Source of the DNA: Bathynomus jamesi
Taxonomy: Eukaryota > Arthropoda > Malacostraca > Isopoda > Cirolanidae
Reading direction: 5' to 3'
NCBI GenBank assembly: GCA_023014485.1
Contig: JAJOZX010003214.1
Span: 293,501-357,500 of the forward strand
Length of the DNA stretch: 64,000 nucleotides
Shown here: in pieces, positions 33,650 to 45,119 of the stretch
Layout: each line of letters begins with the position of its first letter
How positions within the stretch are numbered: position 1 is the first letter of the stretch
Translations under genes and position numbers: made by a program
The notes under the pieces: generated by a model
Seen by the model: only the letters and a program-made list of their open reading frames with translations
Told to the model about the DNA's origin: nothing
The model's database searches: none

Positions 33650-34097
33650 TCTAGAAGAGGAAGAGCCATTGTTGCCCCAAAGCGATATGAATGACTGAGC
33701 TCCAAAATGTGTTTCGCGATGCTACTGACAGATTCGAACTCTGTAGAGATACTGATAGTACTCACGTAGAATCATCATACGCTTAAGTATTCGTTAAATG
33801 TACGCCTTCTATTATATTGTTATTCAATTATACCCTTTCGCTACGTTTTCACCGAAATAGATAGGGACTTTATAAACATCCTGTATATTAGGTTAATGTA
33901 CGTATATCCATCTCACGAGCGTAAAGTTAGCGAAAAATTATTACTTATGGTAAAGCCAAAATTTGTTAAATGCGGTAGTTAGGTCTTAGGTACGGTTGAA
34001 TACGACCTCGGGGTCCCCTAACCTTTAACTTAACTTTAGTTAAAAACTAAGGTTGCTCCTTCAGAGCGCAGCCGTTCTAGGCTGGGATTTCGAACCC
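33650..34097 (+). repeat. Degenerate solo LTR of a related BEL/Pao element
   Basis: It begins CTTAGAAAATCTAGAAGAGG, then matches the solo LTR at 8053 in patches (CCATTGTTGCCCCAA, ATATCCATCTCA, GGCTGGGATTT near the end). It is much older than the other three LTRs in the window. Confidence 0.75.
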
Positions 34098-35799
34098 CCT
34101 AAGAAAAAATAAAAATAAGACCTATCCTTTTACAGTATTTAGTTTACCTTTGCTCGTTCGTCGACATTTTTTTTTAAGATTAAAAGAAACTTTTAAGTAC
34201 CACTAGTTGAAAAGCACTGGTCTAGGCACTCTGAAACGTCTTAATGACCTAATTTTAGGATTTCGTGATACTTTAACCCTTTGAGGACCACGGGACATAT
34301 TTGTCCCAACGGAAATAATAATATAAATTGTACAATGATGCAACGTTTCTACAAATACATCTACGTGTTTATACAGGTATCGTTTAGTTGTCGGAAAATT
34401 AACCCCAAAATGGGTCATTTAAGTGACTATAGTTACTAATATCTAATTGTAAATAACAATAAAACTTAAACTTTTAAGTTCAAAGAAACGTATACTGGTC
34501 TTCAAAGGGTTAATGTATTATTTATAAATTAAATTGGGATTACGATAAAACAGTACGGTAGTAGTATTTCACAGCCTTTATCGTTATAATAAATGAGGCG
34601 TACGGTCAATTTATTTAAAATAAACATTCTCCAATATGCTGATAACAATGTTATAAATTAAAGAATACACTTTTAAAGATTAACAAATATAAAATATATA
34701 ATTTCATTTCAAATTCCATTAAATAACTACAGCTAGTAAAAAAATATCACAAATTCTGACAATCTTCCAGATTCTCGAATTACTGCTTACTTTCCCGTTC
34801 AACGGGTGAAACGGTGAAACGGTAAATACTAAATAGTATCTTACATCCGTCACTTTTTCCTTTTTAACGCGCCTCCAACATTCCGCCCAATATCAAAATT
34901 CCTTCCGCGAAATCTTAAATTGCCAACTTTGGTTTTGTAAAAATACAGTTAAGTTTCACAGCGTCTTAAATGCAGAAACGACACTTTAAAAAGGTAACTC
35001 AAATTAATAATTAGGAAATTTACAAAATTAACATTCAATTCTTAATATAAATAATACGTAAGTAATAATTTCTGCGCGTGAATACGCATGATATCACACT
35101 CTTTCATCAACTTGTATAAATGTAAGAGAGTTTTTTACTCATTTTGTCGAGTTTTTACAATTTAACTTCTATCAAAATTAGCAATGAAGACGAATCAACC
35201 AAAGAAAACTAAAATATATACGACAGGGTGTCGAAAGAGCAATTAAAAAAAATTAATAAAATTTCCACTGCCACGCTAATCATTTCATAAAGAACCCCAG
35301 TCCGAGATACGTTTCTAATGGTAACTAATTTTAAAAGGAAATACATCTTATATTAAAATATCACCCTTGAAGGCATCGCCAAATCTCGAAAATTAAATTA
35401 CAAACACGAACAAATTGTTATTAGCTAACAATCTAAACCGTTTTTCCCACTCGCAGAAATACCAACTTCGAGTCACGTAAAAAAAATAAAATAAATAAAT
35501 AACCGTTTCTAACATGAGGAAGGAACAAACGAAAAAATACCCAAACCATTTCAACATACCCTGAAGGAATAAAGTATGTCGCGGATTAGGTTAAGTTTGT
35601 CAAGGTATGAAAGTACGTTAATTACATTCATAATGGCACGGATAAAGTTTCTCGCGTGTCACTACTCCGCTCCGTGAATAGAATTACTGATTTTCACTCT
35701 AAGTTAAAAATCTCGTAAAAGTCTCTTCAACTTAAAAATTATTGAAGAAAATATTTTGCACAAAGGCTGGGATGCTCTGAGAGATAACTGTATTAACGC
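34098..35799. other. AT-rich non-coding region
   Basis: No gene, terminal repeat or tandem structure was recognised. Confidence 0.5.
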
Positions 35800-36237
35800 C
35801 AGGCTTGGAAAAATTACATTTTTTTTCGGTATAACTATAATTACTTTTTAGAAATGTTGATTTACAATTACAATTACTTCGGCTCCCATAGTCACAATTA
35901 TAATTACTATTACAATGACATCATCTATCAAACTAGTTAAGGCCCACGGCCTTGAATTTGATTGGTGATTGGTCTGAGACTCTTGAGTGACTGAGTCGCT
36001 TGAATGCTTTTTTAGTGTTGCTAAGCAAATTTTTTAATTTAACCGAATTCACTCGAATAAATAGCTAAAAAACACTAAATTTTCAAATCGATCAAGAAAC
36101 TAAAAATTACTTTAATTGAGATGAGTTGGATTATTTCAATTACAATTATAGTAAAATATAACTGTCATTACAATTACAGCCAAATGTGTAATTAATTACA
36201 TTCAGATGAAATTACAAACGTAATTTTCCCAAGCCTG
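35800..36237. mobile_element. hAT MITE
   Basis: The ends are CAGGCTTGGAAAAATTAC and GTAATTTTCCCAAGCCTG. The 8-bp duplication ATTAACGC / ATTAAGGC has one mismatch. The interior is rich in AATTAC/GTAATT motifs. Confidence 0.88.
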
Positions 36238-36715
36238 ATTAAGGCCAAATATAACGGCTTCAAACTAATTTAGTTAGCTTCCCTACTCGCGCAACATATT
36301 TGAAATCAAAACTTTGGGCAAATAAATAGGAATACGCATTAAGAATATGGGACTCGGAAACCTTAACTATAACTTGCGCGTGAAAAATATGTATTACCGC
36401 CTTCTATTCATCACTCCCACGAGGTACCCTTTTGTAGGCAAATCTTAACCATTTATAACTATAAATACGCGTTATAAACCTTCAAACAGTTGGTTACACA
36501 TTAATACTAAACACTGAAAACATATTCACTATCTAAATAACGCAAAAGATAAATTTACGCATATAGCCACTTCAAGAGCAGCTCCTGATCGTTACTCTTA
36601 ATCTTTGGCGTAAGCACTTTACCAATAACTGCGAGTTCGTCCCTACAAATTATATAAAGCAGCTTTACTTCATGTTCAGCTCGATTCAGTTTTCAGGGCG
36701 AAAACGATTGGTGCG

Positions 36716-36752
<37 letters not shown>

Positions 36753-36900
36753 TAGAAGAGAAACGTCGATGCTTTCAATCATCTTAGTACACAGACTTAA
36801 GAGGAAGTCTTAAATAAATTGATTGATAGTAGTAGTAGTAGTAGTAGTTCAGGAATTCAGAACTAGTATTTGGCGATTAAGTATTAGGAATGGTATAGAA
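36238..36900. other. Non-coding with (TTA)n and (TAG)n microsatellites
   Basis: (TTA)n lies at 36717-36752 and (TAG)n at 36828-36848. No gene was recognised. Confidence 0.6.
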
Positions 36901-37098
36901 CAGTGGTGGTTCCCAACGTGGGCGTCCCCGCCCCCCATACAAAATGTACGTACTTCAATTTTAAGAAAAAGTGTAAAATTGTTACCTTCTATGAATAAAT
37001 CACTTATCCTGTTATATTATTAACTTTATGAAGGGGGCACCAGCAAATATTGATGGACATAAGGGGCGCGTTGCCCTAAAAAAGGTTGGGAACCACTG
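36901..37098. mobile_element. hAT MITE
   Basis: The ends are CAGTGGTGGTTCCCAACG and GGTTGGGAACCACTG; such CAGTGGTTCCCAACC ends are common in hAT MITEs. The flanks GTATAGAA / CTGTGGAA only partly match. Confidence 0.75.
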
Positions 37099-37168
37099 CT
37101 GTGGAATGAACTACCCCCAAAAAATCAATCACCAAGGCAAATGGGAAGAACGAAAAAGGCAATATATT

Positions 37169-37193
37169 GGGGGGGGGGGGGGGGGGGGGGGGG
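37169..37193. repeat. Poly-G tract, 25 G
   Basis: An uninterrupted run of 25 G follows AATATATT. It lies beside B-box-like GGTTCGAGTTCC on the minus strand (37199-37210). A tRNA head could not be completed. Confidence 0.85.
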
Positions 37194-37834
37194 CTGGAAC
37201 TCGAACCCGCGTTTCGTGGTCCAACAACATAATAAAAATTGGCCTCGCTCGAACGAACCTTTTTTGGGATTGTGGATGTCATAATTGGTAGGAGGGCTTA
37301 CTCCTAAACCCCACAATACGGGTTCGAGTTGCACTAGCTCATAGTTCCCCAATTTATCGTCTTTTCTCAATTTACCTTACTTAGGCGCGGTTTATGTATT
37401 TAAAAAAATGTATTCATTAAAAAAAAAGTTTTTTTAAAAATAAATTAAATGAAAAATTAAAACTAAGATTGATTTAAATTCGTGACTGCGAACGAAGGGA
37501 ACAAAAGGAAAAATTAAACATAAAACGCATTGACAGCGGATCTTCACCAAAAGCAACAGCGACCAGCGTTCGGGTAATAAATGCCCAATGAGGATGTTCG
37601 GCATAAAACGAAAAAAAATTATATACCGCGTGATTACAAATGATCTTCCCTATTTTAAACTTTATTACGGAAAAACTAACAAATCTACAGCGAAAAGCGA
37701 GATAAACAAATAAAGAAGAGCTCGAGAAGTTTTATTTACGAGCTATTGAAGTTTAGTATGAGCTCCTTTTGTGGTTCTGCAGACATGAAAGCGGTATTCC
37801 GTTTCCCTCCATACATTTCGTAGCGTATCATACT

Positions 37835-39504
37835 CAGAGATGGGCAGTAATGTATTTAACATTACTTAAATATGAATTTAAATACAAAGTGTATTTAATT
37901 AGAGTATTTATAAATACATTTTTGAGCGCGTATTTGGATACGTATTTAAATACATTTCAAAAGTATTGTATTTATAAATATTTATTTCAAATACATTTCC
38001 CTAAATACATTTTGTCACACTGTACTGATTTTTACATATTCTTTATAAGTTTTCAGTGAATTTTACCCTAAGTGTATCAAAATTCCTTCAGTAGAAGAGT
38101 ATCAAATGGTTCTCTCCAACCACGTTAGATATGCCTCTTATACTCTAAGCTTGGTAGCAACAGCAGATGCAAAGGCTGCTCTAAAAAATGTCAAATTTGC
38201 ATCTCTAACCCACATTGCGATGGGAAGTGTTCTTCCTTGTGGAACAAAGCTACCCATCCCAAGTCCGCAGAGGTGATTCAGCAAATGATTGGTTGTAGTT
38301 TAAGCACCCCATGTCCAACACGCTGGAATTCTTTAATTGATAGTCTTTCGGTACTTCTCCAGCACAAATCTAAACTTAATGATTTGGTGACATCTCTGCA
38401 CTTGCCAGTTTTCAAGAGTCACGAACTTAAATACTTAGAAGAATACAAAATAACCCTAACCCCTACTGCTTGTGCAATTGATCGTCTTCACGGAGAAACG
38501 CACTTACTATAGAGAATTGATTCCAACTTTGTTCGCAGTAGAGACCCAGCTAGAACAGATTCGAGCAAGGACGCTAAATTACTGCACTCCTTTGCTCGCT
38601 GCAGTAGCTCTTTGTTTCAAGAATAGATTTAGCAAATAGCTAAGTCTTGACGCAGAAGTTAATAAGGTTGTTCTGGCATCAGTTTCTCATCCCTACTTCA
38701 AGCTGAGATGGGTAAGGTTAAAAAAAAAAAAAATTGGGATGTGCAGGCGAAGACTTCCACTGTGCGAGAAACGTTCATGATAGCAGCTAGGGGTTTCATA
38801 CAGGATGTTGACGATGCATCGCCTCACTCCTCAGACCGCGATGAGTATTTTTCCTTTGACAGGAATACATCAAGGAATTCCACAGCAGAAACCCCAGAAA
38901 TGATGGTACTCACATACTAAAAAGATTCAGACACCAGCTTCAGAAGTCTTCACAATCATCCCCTAATTCGAACTATGTCTATGAAATTCAATACCACGTT
39001 GCCTTCATCAGCGCCAGTAGAACGACTGTTTTCGTTTGCTGGGCTGATTCATTCACCTAGGAGAGGGAAACTGTCCGACAAGCTTTTTGAGAGGCTGGTG
39101 CTGATGAAGGCCAGTACCCGCAATACGTAGTTAACCGCTATGAATAGGTGAAAGGCTGAAAGCTAGGACTTCTTGCTTCGTGTGGGCTTTTCGCTTTTGA
39201 TGTTATGTTAAGCTAGTTTTTGTAATCATTAGTAGCTTTACTTATCATTAATTCATTACATTGTTACTTATCTGGAGCATTTTTGGGAGACAATGGAATC
39301 TCATCCTCTAAAAACGATCAAATCAGGAAAAAATAATTATTTAGAAATGTATTTGAGATGTATTTAAATACATATTGGAAGTATTGTATTTAGTATTTAA
39401 TTACTTTCCTTTTACCTGTAATGAATCTTGTATTTAATTACAATTTAATAAGAGTAATATATTTAGTATCTAAATACATTTGAACGTATTTACGCCCATC
39501 TCTG
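37835..39504 (+). mobile_element. hAT transposon (degenerate)
   Basis: The ends are CAGAGATGGGCAGTAATG and TTTACGCCCATCTCTG. The 8-bp duplication ATCATACT / ATTATACT has one mismatch. Confidence 0.9.
38237..39128 (+). pseudogene. hAT transposase remnant
   Basis: Pieces of a hAT transposase follow in order. The first has the CPTRWNSLIDSLSVLL motif typical of the family core. A middle segment runs through SHPYFKLRWV. The C-terminal dimerisation region has PSSAPVERLFSFAGLIHSPR near 39000-39060, holding the catalytic glutamate in V-E-R-L-F-S. The N-terminal zinc finger and first aspartates are unrecognisable. Stops and frameshifts (38510, 38640, 38918) inactivate it. Confidence 0.85.
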
Positions 39505-40196
39505 ATTATACTGAACTTTTCTAACAGCCTCACGTATCCTTTTCTTCAAATGTTCCAAAGTTGTTGCCATTGGTGGAACAAAAACTTCATTTTTGACACA
39601 GACCCAGAGGAAGAAGTCACGCCGGGGAATGGGCCCTCACGCCCGATCCAACGATCAGGCAAATGCTCATTCAAGAATGTTGTAACCTCAAAAGGAGCTC
39701 ATATTGAACTTCAATAGCTTGTAAATAAAACTTCGAGTTGTTCTTTATTTGTTTATCTTGCTTTTCGTTGTAGCTTTGTTAGTTTTTCATAATAAATGTT
39801 TAAAATCGGGAAGATCATTTGTAACCACCCGGTATATATACAGGGTGTTTCACAACCGGTCTGCTTTCGGGGGTGATTTTGGGGGGTGATATAGAGTAAA
39901 AAAAAATTTATGCAGGAAGGAGGGGCCAAGGGCAAATGCCAACAAAAGCGTCCCGCCCATAGAAGAAGAAGAAGAAGAGAGCCAAAATCAAGGTCCGGGG
40001 TTTTTGAAATGCGTACACACTCTGCGTTTGAAAGATGGGAGGTCATAGACAGGAGGAAAGATGGATTCAGGAAGATTGTTCCAGAGTTGACCGGTTGAGT
40101 AGATGAAAGACTGAAAACACCGATTAACCCTTGCATTAGATAGTTGGATAGAAAAGGAATGAGAAAGTGTAAAAAGTCTGGTACTGCGTGCTCTCC

Positions 40197-42183
40197 TTAA
40201 AGGAGGAGGCATTCAATTAGAGTGTTCAGAAGAGCAATGCGGCGGGGAGAGAGAGAGAGAGAGAAAGATTGAAGACAATCAGTAAGAGGTGGAGAATTGA
40301 TGAGACGAAAAGCCTTTGATTCCACCCGGTCAAGTACGGCTGTGTGGGTTGAACCACCCCACACATGAGAAGCATACTCCATACAGGGGCGAACAAGACC
40401 CCTGTATAGAGATAGCAACTGAGTGGGGGTGAAGAAACCGCGGAGGCGGTACAGCACACCTAACCTCTTAGAAACTGTTTTAGAAAGAGAGTATATGTCA
40501 TCTTTCCAGGAAAGATCACGAGAAAAGGAAACGCCAAGAATGTTAACCCTTAACTACTATCATTATTTCCCATGATAAAATAAACAAATGTACTCAGAAT
40601 CAGAATTGACCCAACGATAGTAGCTGAGGGTTAAGAGAAGAGAAAGAATTCAGTTGTGTTGTTGTTGAAGGTAAGGGGATAGAGTCGTGTGGAAGATTGT
40701 GATGAGTACACCGATAGAGGAACTGAGTTTTTGAGGCATTCAAAGCCACAAGGTTTTCTCTGCCTCAATCAGATATACCAGAAAAATCAGAGGTCAGATG
40801 TCCCATAGCCGTCCTACGCGAATCATGAAGCGACTGCTGCGAGGGACGCTTTGGGAAGCGGGTGGAGAAATGAAGATTGGACTCATCGGCATAGGAGTGA
40901 ATAGGACAGGAAATGCGAATTAAAAGATCATTAATAAATAAAAGGAAAAGAGTGGGTGACAGGACAGAACCCTGAGGAATACCAATGTTAATAGCTTTAG
41001 GAGAAGAACAGTGGCCATCTACAAATGCAGCTACAGATCGGCCAGAAAGGAAATTAGAGATGAAGGCACAGAAAGAAGGATAGAAACCGAAGGAGGGCAG
41101 TTTGTGGCGGACTCTATCAAAAGCTTTCGATATGTCTAGCACAATAGCAAAAGTTTCACCGAAATCCCGAAAGGAGGATGACCAAGAGGTCAGAGATATG
41201 CAAGAAGATCGCCAGTGGAGCGTCCCTTATGGAATCCATAGTGACGATCTGAAAGAAGATTGTGAAAAGAAAAGTGTTTAAGAATCTTCCTATTAAGGAT
41301 AGATTCAAAAACTTTGGAAAGGCAAGAAATCGTAGCAATTGGACGATAGTTGGAGGGTTGAGAGCGGTCACCCTTCTTTGGGACAGGCTGAATGAAAGCG
41401 AACTTCCAGCAGGAAGGAAAAGTACCAAATAAGAGACAAAGACGAAAGAGTTTGCCTAGGCAGGGTGTTAAGTTGTTAGTTGTTAACACAGAAGCACAGT
41501 TCTTAAGAACAACAGGACGAACACCATCAGGACCATACGCCTTCCTAGAGTTGAGCCCAGATAGGGCAGAAAAAACATCTTCAGAAGAAATTCTAATTTC
41601 AGACATAATAAAGTCAGAGGGGGGAGGAGCTGGTGGAACAGCACCGGAATCGTCCAGGGTTGAATTGTAAGCGAAAGTCTGAGCGAAAAGTTCAGCTTTG
41701 TCAGGAGAAGAGGCGGTAACTGTGCCGTCGGAATGGAAGAGAGGGAAAGAAGAGGTTCTTAGCTAGATGCCAGAAAGAGCGAGAAGAATTAGAATTAGAT
41801 AGATTTTCACATTTTTGTCGGATGAAGGAATTTTTGGCGAGTCGAACAACATATTTTGCACGATTTCGAGCAGAAATATAAGCCGAGTGAGAGTCAGGAG
41901 TTGGATGGCGACGGTACCTTCTGAAGGCCTCCCCTGTTGCGGATAGCATTAGAACAAGTTAAGTTAAACCAAGGGTTTTTTTGCATTAGTAGTAGGAATA
42001 GAATATGGAATGTACGCCTCCATGCCCCGAGAGAATCACCTCTGTGATGTGCTCTGCACACTCAGAAGCAGTAATCATTCCATGGGAAATCACAGAAGTA
42101 CTGCCTAAGGACCTCCCAATCAGCGGCGGCGAAGTGTCAAAGGCGCCTCTTCTTGAGAGGATCCAAAGGCCGAATTGGAGCAA
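40197..42183 (-). pseudogene. LINE-C copy 2 reverse transcriptase (broken)
   Basis: Minus-strand frames in series are 41949-41701 (linker, RRYRRHPTPDSHSAYISAR), 41606-41190 (fingers: ALSGLNSRKAYGPDGVRP, SNYRPIATISCLSKVFE), 41142-40765 (palm: LDISKAFDRVRHKL, GIPQGSVLSPTLFLLFIN) and 40457-40197 (thumb: LYRGLVRPCMEYASHVWGG). The catalytic box reads YADES where YADD is expected, so the second catalytic aspartate is lost. Frameshifts separate the parts. It is of Jockey/CR1 type by domain look. Confidence 0.85.
40547..40630. mobile_element. 84-bp piggyBac-like MITE at TTAA
   Basis: The ends are CCCTTAACTACTATC and GATAGTAGCTGAGGG between two TTAA sites (40543-40546, 40631-40634). LINE-C copy 1 has the empty site AATGTTAAGAGG, confirming insertion. 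Confidence 0.92.
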
Positions 42184-42446
42184 TAGGACAGGAAACAGAG
42201 ATAAGATTGCGATCGGAGGAGCCCAACGGAGAGTTAATACAACATAAGTGCTATTTCCAACCGTTGCGGAGCTATGGACGTTTTAAGGGGCAAACAACAA
42301 ATCCCTACTTGTGTCTAATTCGATTGATGGTAGCACTGGTGGTAGTTTCGGTTAACGAAGTTACCACTACTGATCCTTAGTTTTTTCTTTCAGTTGGTTC
42401 TGATCTGTTGTACGAGACACTGTGTTGCGCTAACGTGAACAATCAA

Positions 42447-43460
42447 AATGAATCAATAGTTCACACCCACTGAATACGCTGATATCCATTTCATTTATGG
42501 ATTCTGTGATGGTAACAGCAGAGCGGCAGTTGAGGAATATCGAAGACGTTTACCGAACTGCCGAATACCGAACAAGCAAGTGTTTAGTGACACACACCAG
42601 AGATTAAGGGAAACAGGGACAATTGTTCCACGTAACCAAGAACATGCAGCACGACGGCCCGTTGTTGTGGAGGAGCGCATACTGGACCTAGTACAAGGTA
42701 GCCCAACTACCAGTGTTCGAAGGATTTCCAGACGAATTAGTGAATCCGCATCGCGTGTATGACGAACCATACATGATGAGGGTTTGTATCCCTATCATTT
42801 GAAACGTGTGCAAGCTCTTCAACTGGATGATTACGATAAACGTATTCAATCTTGTCAGTGGATGGCTATGCATCGCCAAATTCTTAATTGCATACCGTTT
42901 AGTGATGAAGCACAATTCATTCGGGATGGAATTAACAATAGACGAAATTCTCACTTGTGGTCCGCCGATAATCCCCACAGTATCGTTGAGGGAAACTTTC
43001 AACATCGATTCTCGGTGAATGTTCGGTGTGATGTAATTGGAGATCAGCTGATTGGACCGTTCGTTTTGGAACAACGATTAACTGTTGATATTTATGTGAA
43101 CTTCCTGATGAACGAATTGCCGCTTTTGATGGAGGACGTGCCCTTGGAGACAAGGCACAGGATGTTCTTTCAGCACGATGGGGCGCCACCACATTTTGGT
43201 CGTCATGTTACAGATTACTTGAATCAGCGGTACGGGAATCGTTGGATTGGTCGTGCTGGTCCAATATCGTGGCCGCCGAGATCTCCGGACCTAACCCCGT
43301 TAGACTTCTTTTTATGGGGCCTTATGAAAGATAGTCTACAAGACCAAAGAGAGAGGAACTCTTGCATCGGATTATGAATGCCGCTACTTACATACGAGAA
43401 CACCCCGAAATGATTCAATGGGTAGTAGACTCTTGATTGGAAAGCAAGGCTTTGTATTGA
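42447..43460 (+). pseudogene. Mariner-family transposase (three breaks)
   Basis: A nearly complete transposase with stops at codon 4 (MNQ then TAG), at 42760 and near 43375. The N-terminal helix-turn-helix part has FIYGFCDGNSRAAVEEYRRR and RISRRISESASRV. The catalytic part has IPFSDEAQFI (first D), FFQHDGAPPHFG (second D) and PPRSPDLTPLDFFLWG (third D). It ends GGHFEHLQ. It belongs to the same broad group as the fold-back element at 4149 but is not the same family. It is inactive as it stands. Confidence 0.88.
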
Positions 43461-43738
43461 AAACCAAGGCGGACATTTTGAACATTTACAAGGTCTATCT
43501 CATAAAATGCATCAGATTAATACTCTATTTTTTTCCGTGCACCTTAAAACGTCCGTAGCTCCGCAACGGTTGGAAATAGCACCGATGTTGTATTAACTCG
43601 ATATCACCCCCCAAAGTATGGCAGACCGGTTGTGAAACACCCTGTATACACATACATACACATATAGCTTACCTTACAAAGGTTCTGAGCGATGATTCCT
43701 CATTTCGCGAAGGTCAAGCTTGTCGCCCCACCCCCCTC

Positions 43739-43742
<4 letters not shown>

Positions 43743-43791
<49 letters not shown>
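43743..43791. repeat. (TA)n microsatellite
   Basis: An uninterrupted TA run abutting the element at 43797. Confidence 0.97.
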
Positions 43792-43797
<6 letters not shown>

Positions 43798-44164
43798 AGG
43801 CCGGGTCGAAATTTTTTATTTCTTACGTACATAGTGTGAGGTGGTTCAATCAATCATAGTAACACCCTGTAAAATATTTTTGAATTCTGAGGACCCCTAC
43901 CCCACCCCTACCGGTTTCAATTTTTTCAGAAAATTCATAAAATTCGAGATAATTTGCGATTTACTTCGACATTTTTTTATTATTACAAAAGTTCGCTTAT
44001 AAAACACTTATATTTATTTTTTTAATGAAAAAAGAATTAAAAAATACAAAAATGCATAAAAAAAAAATTTAATACATAGATTTTTAGCTATTAATTATTG
44101 GTAGAAATTTAGAAATTGAGAGAGAAATTCAATAAAATTTTTGACCTAAAACTAATGTTTTTTT

Positions 44165-44527
44165 TTATTCCTTCCATTGACCTTTCCACTCAAAAGTAGG
44201 CAGTTCTTTTCTAGACTCTAAAGTATTTAAAATAAATTTATGCCGATTAATATAACCAATTCTTTCCTGGCTAGATTTAGTTACTAAGTTCACACCCCGT
44301 TCAACGCTTTGGCTGTGACATGGAAAATCTAGTATTTCTAGAGGTTTAGTTCTAATCTGAAGCAATTGCTCATTGGTAAAATTACTTAGCAAAGGTGGAG
44401 GAGTGATTATCTGCTCATTCCAATTAATCAAATCAATATAATCATTTGCTAGAAAATTTATAGATCTTGCGAGCTCAAAATTTCTGCTGCAAAAGGCTGC
44501 ATTGTGGCTTCTTTTTCTAGTAGCCAT
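44165..44527 (-). pseudogene. Divergent hAT-like transposase C-terminus
   Basis: The 120-codon frame shares its last 104 residues with 51821-51042, from NFELARSINFLANDYIDLIN to PTFEWKGQWKE. It includes the CHSQSVERGVNLVT block whose E I take as the late catalytic residue. Its first 16 residues (MATRKRSHNAAFCSR) come from beyond a deletion junction. Only a fragment of the protein is encoded. Confidence 0.75.
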
Positions 44528-44671
44528 AATTTAATTTAATAAGATTTTAACTATATTTTATTTATTACTGATATTTTAAAATTAAATAATGTATTTTAAT
44601 GCAAACTTTTAACATTCTAGGTACCTAAATACGAATCTAGAAAGAAAAAAACAAAAATAATGTAATATTAG

Positions 44672-44715
44672 GTCTTATATCCGGTGCTATGAGTCAGCAC
44701 CGGATTTAAGACCCT
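44672..44715. repeat. Short perfect-stem hairpin
   Basis: An 18-bp stem (GGTCTTATATCCGGTGCT paired with AGCACCGGATTTAAGACC, one mismatch) with a 7-base loop, inside the deleted hAT-like copy. Confidence 0.9.
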
Positions 44716-45022
44716 ACCCACTACCCCCCGATCTCAAAAAAAAATTGATGAATGGTCTATTCTGATGTAATTCGTGCCGGGGAACCCGATTTTGGCCATC
44801 CGAAAACAAAAAAATTAATATTTAGGGTCGATTTTTACGATTTTTGGCCTATTTCCCATACAAATTCATATGGAAAAAAGTGAGTATCGGTAGGGGGGGG
44901 GGGGGGGGTAGCGAAGGTCCCACAGCCCGATTTTTGGTGTGGATACTACTATTACAAAATTATCAACCTCACAATATGTACCTAAGTAAAATCTTGACCT
45001 TGACCCCTTTTCGACCCGGCCT

Positions 45023-45025
<3 letters not shown>

Positions 45026-45094
<69 letters not shown>
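45026..45094. repeat. (TA)n microsatellite
   Basis: An uninterrupted TA run of about 68 bp immediately after the hAT-like copy. Confidence 0.97.
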
Positions 45095-45095
<1 letters not shown>

Positions 45096-45119
45096 CTGCA
45101 ATGACCGCGCAGTATATAA

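Larger units (their letters stand above)
37624..39834 (-). mobile_element. Mariner-family deletion derivative with about 150-bp inverted ends, split by a hAT
   Basis: The left arm (37624-37785) and right arm (39680-39834) are inverted copies starting TACCG(C/G)GTG(A/G)TTACAAATG, between TA dinucleotides. A transposase remnant on the minus strand (about 39690-39512) reads FLNEHLPDRWIGR, a mariner-family motif. A hAT element sits at 37835-39504. Confidence 0.8.
39899..42230 (-). mobile_element. LINE-C copy 2, 5'-truncated
   Basis: The 3' end ...CCTTCCTGCATAAA (top strand left) and the truncated 5' end near 42230 are flanked by GAGTA / GAGTTA, a probable target duplication (intact mariner end reads GAGTTAATAC). 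It carries an 84-bp piggyBac-like MITE. Confidence 0.82.
39841..43644 (+). mobile_element. Mariner-family transposon carrying LINE-C copy 2 in its left end
   Basis: The ends CAGGGTGTTTCACAACCGG (left) and CCGGTTGTGAAACACCCTG (right) lie at TA sites. The left inverted region is broken by a LINE at about 39899-42230. It resumes at 42231 with GAGTTAATACAACAT, matching the intact right end. Confidence 0.85.
43797..45023 (-). mobile_element. Divergent hAT-like transposon, copy 2 (internally deleted)
   Basis: The ends TAGGCCGGGTCGAAA and TTTTCGACCCGGCCTA match the element at 50673-52735. The left 700 bp are near-identical to that copy and hold the transposase C-terminus (44165-44527). Most of the gene is replaced by unrelated AT-rich sequence containing a strong hairpin at 44672-44715. 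No clear 8-bp duplication was found in the TA-rich flanks. Confidence 0.82.

Noticed and set aside
33004..34418. Minus-strand frames of 71-91 codons
   Set aside because: No family signature and AT-rich, random-looking composition; part of the region is an old LTR.
37196..37335. tRNA gene next to the poly-G tract
   Set aside because: B-box-like strings are present, but no A box or cloverleaf could be formed.
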